Source: Betaproteobacteria bacterium | GTDB lineage: Bacteria > Pseudomonadota > Gammaproteobacteria > Burkholderiales > SG8-41 | DNA: 5,424 nt | Assembly: GCA_029883965.1 (NCBI GenBank) | Contig: JAOUIN010000164.1 | Coordinates: 1-5,424, forward strand | Direction: 5' to 3' | In this document: one piece after another, positions 1 to 5,424 of the stretch | How positions within the stretch are numbered: position 1 is the first letter of the stretch | Layout of the letters: each line of letters begins with the position of its first letter | The notes under the pieces: generated by a model | The model's database searches: none | What the model saw: the letters and a program-made list of their open reading frames with translations, nothing else | What the model was told of the DNA's origin: nothing | Translations under genes and position numbers: made by a program

Positions 1-177
1 CGTGTCCCCCTCGGCAACGAGTTGCGGCGCTTCACCTTCCTTCTTGTCGCCCTCGGCGATCAGTTGAGGGGCTTCGCCTTCCTTCTTGTCACCCTCGGCA
101 ACGAGTTGCGGCGCTTCCGCGTCTTTCTTGTCCTGGTCAGCAACGAGCTGCGGCTTCTCGGCGTCTTTCTTGTCGTC
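1..177 (-). repeat. 42-bp coding tandem repeat, four full units plus the start of a fifth
   Basis: The units read on the minus strand are 177-136, 135-94, 93-52 and 51-10; bases 9-1 open a further unit. Each encodes one 14-residue repeat. Units 3 and 4 differ at about 7 of 42 bases, and five of those changes are synonymous (the sixth codon is Ile versus Val). Unit 2 and unit 4 are identical over their last 24 bases (codons for EAPQLVAE). The first half of the unit varies more (DKKDAE versus DKKEGE). The array continues past the window edge, so total copy number is unknown. Confidence 0.9.
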
Positions 178-252
178 TTCCGCGTAGGCGACGGAGGTCG
201 AAACTGCAAACGCGCTGGCAAGGGCGATGGCGATCAGTGATTTGCTATACAT
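1..252 (-). CDS. Secreted tandem-repeat protein of unknown function (partial; C-terminus beyond left edge)
   Basis: The reading frame is open from an ATG at 252-250 to the left edge, giving 84 codons without a stop. Residues 1-24 form a textbook Sec signal peptide: a short N-terminus with one Lys (MYSKS), a hydrophobic core (LIAIALASAFAV) and a likely signal peptidase I site, AYA|EDD, after residue 24. From residue 26 the protein consists only of 14-residue repeats, DDKKDAEKPQLVAD, QDKKDAEAPQLVAE, GDKKEGEAPQLIAE and GDKKEGEAPQLVAE, then GDT opening a fifth. The mature part is hydrophilic, rich in Lys, Asp and Glu, has no Cys or aromatic residue, and is probably disordered. An AGGAGA Shine-Dalgarno sequence lies 5 bases before the ATG, which supports this start. 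It is the next gene on the same strand downstream of the kinase gene, but 260 bases away, so it probably has its own promoter. I do not recognise the family. Export to the periplasm or outside is inferred from the signal peptide; the rest of its role is unknown. Confidence 0.82.
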   Translation of the reverse strand, partial: MYSKSLIAIALASAFAVSTSVAYAEDDKKDAEKPQLVADQDKKDAEAPQLVAEGDKKEGEAPQLIAEGDKKEGEAPQLVAEGDT

Positions 253-257
253 GTTTA

Positions 258-263
258 TCTCCT
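258..263 (-). promoter_or_regulatory. Shine-Dalgarno site of the repeat-protein gene
   Basis: The minus strand reads AGGAGA at 263-258, followed by five bases (TAAAC) and ATG at 252. This is a near-consensus ribosome binding site at good spacing. Together with the signal peptide that begins at this ATG, it fixes the start of the left-most gene. Confidence 0.75.
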
Positions 264-369
264 GTGAGAATCAAGTTACGAAGTTATGAATCCGGCCAAC
301 GATTTGTTGGATGGACGAAAGATAAACGTGATTTGACCGCCGGACGGGTTCTTACAAACATGTAATCCA

Positions 370-397
370 TTAGTAAAGAATGGAGCGATCAACGCAA
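370..397 (-). promoter_or_regulatory. Weak candidate sigma70-type promoter for the repeat-protein gene
   Basis: On the minus strand TTGCGT (397-392) and TACTAA (375-370) are separated by 16 bases. Each matches the -35 and -10 consensus at only about three of six positions. The direct-repeat box lies six bases upstream of this -35, the placement expected for an activator compensating for a poor promoter. The leader would be about 110 bases long. An equally weak alternative is TTGATC with TGGATT a few bases further on. This is a tentative call. Confidence 0.2.
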
Positions 398-403
398 TGT
401 TTT

Positions 404-420
404 CTTACGCGTAACTTACG
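404..420. promoter_or_regulatory. Candidate OmpR-family response-regulator box (CTTACG-N5-CTTACG)
   Basis: The plus strand has CTTACG at 404-409 and again at 415-420, two perfect hexamers with an 11-base period. Winged-helix response regulators of the OmpR/PhoB class bind as head-to-tail dimers to direct repeats at this spacing; the PmrA box (CTTAAT-N5-CTTAAT type) has the same layout. A third related hexamer, CTTACA, lies at 351-356, 53 bases away or about five helical turns. The box is about 150 bases upstream of the repeat-protein start. The adjacent regulator at 1900-2577 is the obvious candidate to bind it, but that link is inferred from proximity and site architecture only. Confidence 0.45.
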
Positions 421-512
421 AGAAATCACCGGACCGAGAGGAAACTGACCTGAACCGTCGCAGAATGACGACAGCGCAGACAACGGCGTGCGTTAGTACG
501 ATTTCAGGCGAT

Positions 513-1899
513 CTATTTTTTTGCCGCGCCACGTTCAGCTGTGGCCGGAAAGCGAATCGCAACCTTAAGTCCGGGTTGATTGTCAGACAATTCAACCGAT
601 GCGCCATGAAGATCCGCAATGGCTTTCACTATCGAGAGCCCCAGACCGTTGCCCGGCGTGGTCCGACTGGCCTCAAGCCGGTAAAAGCGCCGGAAAACCT
701 TGTCGCGTTCAGACGCCGGTATCCCCGGGCCCGTGTCAGCCACATAAAATACCGTCACATCCGCATCCCGTCGCAACCCCACGGTAATCTTCACGCCGGC
801 CGGACAATGATGAATCGGATTTTCAATGAGGTTCGCGACCAGCTGCGTCAGCAGCTCCCGGTCACCATGGATGGATGACGGACGCCCGATCATGACCTCC
901 AGCTTCTGGTCACGGTCTTCCGCAACCGGGACGTACGCATCGGCCACAGACTTTACGATCTGCGCCAGGTCGACACAGGAAAATGCCGCCTTGCGTGCAC
1001 CTGTTTCAATCTGGGCGATACGCAGCAACGCCGAGAACGTCGCCAGTATGGAATCAAGCTCCGCGATGGATTGCTCAATGACGGCATCTTCACCGGGCGC
1101 GGCTTTGCTCTGCGCGCTCTCAAGCTGGTGCCGGAGGCGGCTCAGGGGCGTGCGCAAGTCGTGCGCGATGTCGTCGGACACGCGCTTGACGCTCTCCATC
1201 AGCATCTGGATCCGGTCAAGCATGGCATTCAGATTCAATGCCAGTTGATCCATTTCGGTGCCGCCGCCCCGCGCAGGCACCCGCTGCGACAAGTCACCCT
1301 CCATGATCGAACGGGTCGTACGGTTGATCTCCTCGATCCGGCGCAGAAATCCCACGCCCAGCACCATGCCCCCGCCGGCCGCAAGCAACACCGTGATCAA
1401 AATACCCCAGCTGAAGGCCCTGATAATCGCTTCCCGGGCCTTGATCGTCCGGTACTGGTTCTCGCCAACCAGCAGGAAGCCGCCGTTCTCAAGCCGGAGC
1501 CCCAGTGCCGCGACGGGATACGCATCCAGCGGATCCTCGGACTTGCCGACACGGTCCGGAAACAGCGCAGACACCGGCAGCTCGACATCTCCTTCCACGG
1601 GTTTCATCGGCGGCAGGTTTCCGGCAATTCGCGTGCCGGATGCGTCCTGCAGCAGGTAGTAGCGGCGCGGCGGCCGCAGGTCGATCACCCGCAGCTGTAT
1701 CGCGCGCATGACGCTGTCGACGTCGCGTTCGCTGTACAGATCGCTCAGCACCTGCAATTCCCGCTGCACTGATTCGCTGCGCTGCCGGTCCAGCGCGGCC
1801 AGCGTTATCCAGTAGACAGTCGCAAACAGCATCACCACCGATATGCCGAAAATGGCGGCATACCAGGCGAGAAAGCGGAAGCTGGTCGTGCGGAGAAAA

Positions 1900-1916
<17 letters not shown>
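513..1916 (-). CDS. Two-component sensor histidine kinase (membrane-bound, HAMP-HisKA-HATPase)
   Basis: This 467-residue inner-membrane kinase autophosphorylates on His and passes the phosphate to its partner regulator. TM1 spans about residues 15-39, an extracytoplasmic sensor region about 40-165, and TM2 about 167-191. HAMP follows at about 190-243 and HisKA at about 244-305, with phospho-acceptor His252 in the motif DDIAHDLRTPLSR. HATPase_c covers about 350-460: N box NLIENPIHH (Asn362, Asn366), G1 box DTGPGIP (394-400), F box with Phe408 and Phe411, G2 box GNGLGL (422-427). Length and order are usual for QseC/PmrB-type kinases. The N box has Pro367 where Ala is common. The start is TTG at 1916, overlapping the regulator's end by 17 bases. 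No ATG or GTG precedes TM1 in this frame, so a later start would cut into the first helix. Translational coupling is likely. The gene ends with seven A's just before TAG. The signal sensed is unknown. Confidence 0.93.
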
Positions 1917-2577
<661 letters not shown>

Positions 2578-2795
2578 CGACTATGCGCTGTCTCAATGGA
2601 GTATCGGTCATCCGGCAACCGGGTGGGCTTCCATGCACAAATCAACGGAATTGGCTAATGCCGTTAATTGCCGCGCATACCTTAGCGTAGCGGCACCCGC
2701 CCATCAAGCGATTAGCGGCATTGACGGCGACTCTTACCAAATCGTAAAGAATCACCCGGCAAGCAACGAAATTTCGCAGCCGGCAGCACAACCGG
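2578..2795. other. Intergenic region between the YihY-family gene and the response-regulator gene
   Basis: These 218 bases carry the leader of the regulator operon, read on the minus strand. They hold the imperfect inverted repeat at 2656-2723, a CTTACC-N5-GTAAAG element at 2733-2749 that resembles one half of the CTTACG box facing an inverted half, and the palindromes CGAAATTTCG (2767-2776) and AACCGGTT (2790-2797). I could not pick a convincing -35/-10 pair for the regulator operon, and I see no clear intrinsic terminator for the YihY-family gene. Confidence 0.5.
2656..2723. repeat. Imperfect 16-bp inverted repeat with a 36-base loop
   Basis: The arm TAATGCCGTTAATTGC (2656-2671) matches the reverse complement of GCGATTAGCGGCATTG (2708-2723) at 13 of 16 positions. 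All three mismatches would be G-U pairs in RNA made from the plus strand, but A-C mismatches in RNA made from the minus strand, which is the sense of both flanking genes. It is not followed by a T-run in either direction, so it is not an obvious terminator. Confidence 0.45.
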
Positions 2796-4121
2796 TTAGT
2801 CGCCTCCAAGTTTTTCGACCGACACATCGCCGCACGCCGCCGTAGTCGCTTCATCACAGCGCCGGATCAGGCTCTCGATCGCCTCTGAGGCGGGCAGCAC
2901 CTCCGGATTCAGATAACGGTCCTCGCCCGTGATGCGTACTGCATCGAGAATATCCTTGGCGCTGACCCTAGCCGGCTCGCGCACCGGCAGCCAGCCCGTC
3001 GGTTCATCGGCGGTAGGCGCCAAAAATCCATGCGTCTGCAGTTCACTTAACAACGCATCGACCATGCGTACCGGCATGCGCAATGTTTGCGACAGCGTAT
3101 CCACGGTCCAGGGTACCAGTCCTTCCCGGTGGCGCCGCGCAATGAGTCCCATGATCATTAGCGCCAACCGTTCGCGCATACGACTCGAGAGACTGAGTTC
3201 GCCACCCCTCGCCTCCAGATATTCCTGATGCTGCACATAGAAAGACACGCTGGCGCCAAACAGCAGAATCAGCCAGCTCAGATACAGCCACAACATGAAC
3301 AGAATCAGAATTGCGAAGCCGGAATAGATCGCAGCGTAATTCGTCGAGGACGCCACAAAGGTGGCGAACGCCCAACCGGCTGACTGCCACAGTATGCCGC
3401 CCACCACGCCGCCAGCCAGCGCCGGCCCGAATCGCACCCGGGTGTTCGGAATGAATACGTAGATGAAAGTAAAGGCAGCAATCACCAGCAGGTACGGGGT
3501 GAGCTGTCCCGCCTGACCCACGGCCCAACCGATGGCCTCGACCTCCATCGCATCGCGAATCACGCTGATCCTGGTCGCCGTAGCGGTAATGCCGATCGCA
3601 GAAAAAACCAGCACCGGCCCGACCAGCAGCGCCGACAGGTAGCGGCTGAAGCGCTCGCCAATGCCGCGTGCCCGGCTGATGTGCCAGATGAAATTCAATG
3701 CCTCCTCGATTTTATGCACCAGCGATACCGCGGTGTAGAACAGCAGCGCAAGGCCGACCGACCCGAGTACGCCCACATTGACGTTCTCGATAAACTGAAT
3801 GGTGCGGGCCGTAATTTCTACACTCTGTTCACCGAGCGGCTCGAGAAATCCCAACAGCATCGGCCGGATCTGGTTGTAGACGCCAAATGCCTTGAGCACC
3901 GAGAAGCTCAACGCCAGCAGCGGCACGATCGCGAGCAGCGTCGTATACACCAGGCCCATCGCACGCAACGTAATCTGGCCGCTTGCCAGATCACGCGCCA
4001 GCACGATCGCCAGCCGCATCAGGCGCACCGTCCACATGCGTCCCTTTGACCGGGGCTCATTCGGCTCGCGCCAGACTGCCGTGTCCAGCCATTCGCGGAT
4101 TTTTTCGGGTTGCCAGGACAT
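2796..4121 (-). CDS. YihY/BrkB-family inner-membrane protein (formerly annotated 'ribonuclease BN')
   Basis: This protein has 441 residues from the chosen start. Six membrane segments are visible at about 53-75, 116-138, 161-183, 207-228, 232-257 and 269-296. Family-typical stretches include LRAMGLVYTTLLAIVPLLAL, the cytoplasmic loop motif KIEEALNFIWH, FIPNTRVRFGPALAGG, and YAAIYSGFAILILFMLWLYL leading to WLILLFGA. A soluble C-terminal extension (about 313-441) contains a stretch consistent with a small winged-helix fold. The longer proteobacterial members carry such a tail; E. coli YihY does not. The molecular function is unsettled: the RNase BN label came from a misassignment, and BrkB was linked to serum resistance in Bordetella. 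The frame also allows an ATG at 4175 (459 residues). I prefer 4121 because GGAGAG lies 11 bases upstream of it, because family members usually begin about 15-25 residues before the WR(D/E)P motif, and because the longer form has no Shine-Dalgarno. It is divergent from the PPK2 gene. Confidence 0.9.
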   Translation of the reverse strand: MSWQPEKIREWLDTAVWREPNEPRSKGRMWTVRLMRLAIVLARDLASGQITLRAMGLVYTTLLAIVPLLALSFSVLKAFGVYNQIRPMLLGFLEPLGEQSVEITARTIQFIENVNVGVLGSVGLALLFYTAVSLVHKIEEALNFIWHISRARGIGERFSRYLSALLVGPVLVFSAIGITATATRISVIRDAMEVEAIGWAVGQAGQLTPYLLVIAAFTFIYVFIPNTRVRFGPALAGGVVGGILWQSAGWAFATFVASSTNYAAIYSGFAILILFMLWLYLSWLILLFGASVSFYVQHQEYLEARGGELSLSSRMRERLALMIMGLIARRHREGLVPWTVDTLSQTLRMPVRMVDALLSELQTHGFLAPTADEPTGWLPVREPARVSAKDILDAVRITGEDRYLNPEVLPASEAIESLIRRCDEATTAACGDVSVEKLGGD

Positions 4122-4238
4122 ACTGCGGTAATCTCTCCAGGTAAACTCGGTCGACACTGACCGTAGCACGTCCATTGTAGCCGCAGACTACATCGGCGCC
4201 GGCGCAGCGACTGCAGACCCGCTCACCGCGTCACGATA
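4122..4238. promoter_or_regulatory. Divergent promoter region between the YihY-family gene and the PPK2 gene
   Basis: The two genes point away from each other, so both promoters should lie here or just inside the coding ends. Two short dyads are visible: CGGTC-N6-GACCG at 4148-4163 and TGTAG-N7-CTACA at 4176-4192. The self-complementary stretch GGCGCCGGCGC follows at about 4195-4205. I see no good -35/-10 pair. If the longer YihY start at 4175 is right, only 63 bases remain between the genes. Any operator role for the dyads is a guess. Confidence 0.35.
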
Positions 4239-5114
4239 ATGGGAAATTTACCGATGCCAAAAAACCTGTTCGACAACCGTGACTGCAAGGTCCACCTGTC
4301 CCGTATTTCCGCTGAACCGCCGGCAGGCATGACCCGGGCGAAAGCCGAAAAGCGTTTTGGCACGCTCGGCGACGAGATGTTCGAACTGCAGGATGCGCTG
4401 TGGGGCGCGAAGGTGCACAGCGTGCTGGTAGTGCTGCAGGGTCGCGACAGCGCCGGCAAGGACGGCACCATCAAGCATGTCGCCGGCTGCCTCAATCCGC
4501 GCGGCGTCAGCGTCGTATCGTTCGGCGTCCCCACCACGGAGGAGCGCGAGCACGACTTCTTGTGGCGGGTGCATCGTCACGCACCGCGTCGCGGCGAATT
4601 CGCGATTTTCAACCGCTCGCATTACGAAGACGTGCTGGTCGTCCGGGTACACGACCTGGCGCCGAAGAAAACCTGGAAAGAACGTTACGGACATATCCGT
4701 GACTTCGAGGAACTGCTGGCCGAACACGGCACCATCGTGCTCAAGTACTTCCTGCACATCACCAAAGACGAGCAGGAGAAACGTCTGCTGGAGCGCGAAA
4801 AGGACACCAGCACTGCGTGGAAGCTGAACCCGAACGACTGGAAAGAGCGTGATTATTGGGACGAATACACCGCAGCCTATGAGGACGCCATCTCAAAAAC
4901 CGCGGCACCCCATGCACCGTGGCTGATTGTCCCGGCGAATGCCAAGTGGTACCGCAACCTATTGGTCGCCGAATCCATCGTCGCCGCGCTCCGGGACCAT
5001 CGCAGAAACTGGGAAAAAACGCTGGACGACATGGGCCGCGCCGGACGTGCCGGGCTCGACGCCTACCGCGCTGAACTCAAGGCGCGTAAGAACGGAGGGC
5101 GCCGGCGCGGATGA
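4239..5114 (+). CDS. ppk2: PPK2-family polyphosphate:nucleotide phosphotransferase (class III-like)
   Basis: This cytoplasmic enzyme of up to 291 residues transfers phosphate between polyphosphate and nucleotides; class III members phosphorylate AMP and ADP using polyphosphate. It has a single PPK2 domain (about 35-255) with Walker A GRDSAGKDGT (68-77, catalytic-site Lys74 and Asp70) and the second conserved motif NRSHYEDVLVVRV (125-137). The lid region, about 180-210, includes KRLLEREKD, W194-K195 and DYWDEY. The motif GTIKHVAGCLNPRG and the single domain of roughly 290 residues fit the TIGR03709 group, rather than the two-domain class II enzymes. The basic tail KARKNGGRRRG is poorly conserved in the family. 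Two starts are possible, ATG at 4239 and ATG at 4254. The second has a weak GGGA at 4241-4244 and the first has no clear Shine-Dalgarno, so the true protein may lack the first five residues. Substrate preference (AMP, ADP or GDP) cannot be read from the sequence. Confidence 0.93.
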   Translation: MGNLPMPKNLFDNRDCKVHLSRISAEPPAGMTRAKAEKRFGTLGDEMFELQDALWGAKVHSVLVVLQGRDSAGKDGTIKHVAGCLNPRGVSVVSFGVPTTEEREHDFLWRVHRHAPRRGEFAIFNRSHYEDVLVVRVHDLAPKKTWKERYGHIRDFEELLAEHGTIVLKYFLHITKDEQEKRLLEREKDTSTAWKLNPNDWKERDYWDEYTAAYEDAISKTAAPHAPWLIVPANAKWYRNLLVAESIVAALRDHRRNWEKTLDDMGRAGRAGLDAYRAELKARKNGGRRRG

Positions 5115-5165
5115 CGGCACACGTTACGCGATGCATTTAATAAGCCATTGTTTTTATTATGTTTT
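5115..5165. other. AT-rich convergent gap between the PPK2 and ABC-F genes
   Basis: This 51-base spacer lies between two stop codons facing each other and is much richer in AT than its neighbours, especially from 5131 on. It has T-runs at 5151-5155 and 5162-5167 (the second overlapping the ABC-F stop) and a weak five-pair AU stem, AATAA at 5139-5143 with TTATT at 5154-5158. It may help end PPK2 transcription, but there is no GC-rich hairpin, so I do not call an intrinsic terminator. Confidence 0.4.

Positions 5166-5424
<259 letters not shown>

Larger units (their letters stand above)
253..512. other. Intergenic region between the kinase gene and the repeat-protein gene
   Basis: These 260 bases separate the kinase stop (513) from the repeat-protein start (252), both on the minus strand. 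The region is richer in AT than its neighbours. It holds the CTTACG direct repeat at 404-420, which contains the perfect 10-base palindrome TTACGCGTAA at 405-414. It also holds a TTACA-N4-TGTAA dyad at 352-365, preceded by a further CTTACA at 351. I see no convincing GC hairpin plus T-run to end the kinase transcript, so read-through into the repeat gene is possible. No open frame here looks like a gene. Confidence 0.6.

Noticed and set aside
22..240. Plus-strand 72-residue open frame with repeated FLLV.LG/ELR segments
   Set aside because: It is the mirror of the minus-strand repeat gene; its periodicity comes from the 42-bp DNA repeat. It lacks a ribosome binding site, whereas the minus strand has a signal peptide and a strong one.
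1071..1772. Long plus-strand open frame (233 residues) antisense to the kinase gene
   Set aside because: The sequence is rich in His, Arg and Gln with no recognisable domain, as expected for the complement of a GC-rich kinase gene that has all its catalytic motifs.
2767..2797. Palindromes CGAAATTTCG and AACCGGTT as a terminator for the YihY-family gene
   Set aside because: They are short, not GC-rich stems with a following T-run on the minus strand, so they do not meet the pattern of an intrinsic terminator.
2633..2845. Plus-strand 70-residue open frame spanning the 2578-2795 gap
   Set aside because: No Shine-Dalgarno, no recognisable motif, and its end overlaps the YihY-family gene on the other strand; the composition looks non-coding.
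4248..4757. Minus-strand open frame (169 residues) antisense to the PPK2 gene
   Set aside because: It lies wholly under a well-supported PPK2 domain and shows no family features; an antisense shadow.

Overview
The window looks like a chromosomal segment of a moderately GC-rich proteobacterium, most likely a gammaproteobacterium. The basis is the style of the proteins: a YihY/BrkB membrane protein with a C-terminal extension, a class III-type PPK2, a YheS-like ABC-F ATPase and an OmpR/QseC-type two-component pair. I cannot place it at genus level. There is no sign of a mobile element, CRISPR array, tRNA or rRNA.

Layout from left to right. (1) 1-252, minus strand: the N-terminal part of a secreted protein. 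It has a clean signal peptide, then tandem 14-residue repeats with a DKK..E.PQLVAE core, and runs off the left edge. (2) 253-512: intergenic, with a CTTACG-N5-CTTACG direct repeat of the type bound by OmpR-family regulators, plus a nearby TTACA-N4-TGTAA dyad. (3) 513-2577, minus strand: a two-gene operon of an OmpR-family response regulator followed by a membrane histidine kinase, overlapping by 17 bases; the kinase appears to start at TTG. (4) 2578-2795: intergenic, with a long imperfect inverted repeat. (5) 2796-4121 (possibly up to 4175), minus strand: a YihY/BrkB inner-membrane protein. (6) 4122-4238: short divergent promoter region. (7) 4239-5114, plus strand: a PPK2-family polyphosphate:nucleotide phosphotransferase. 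(8) 5115-5165: short AT-rich convergent gap. (9) 5166-5424, minus strand: the C-terminal end of an ABC-F ATPase that stops soon after its second ATPase domain.

How the parts may work together. The two-component pair and the repeat protein lie in tandem on the same strand. The direct-repeat box upstream of the repeat gene makes it a plausible target of the adjacent regulator (inference). YihY, PPK2 and ABC-F are housekeeping-type genes with no evident functional link to the two-component system. The least explained part is the repeat protein and its upstream box; everything else belongs to recognised families.
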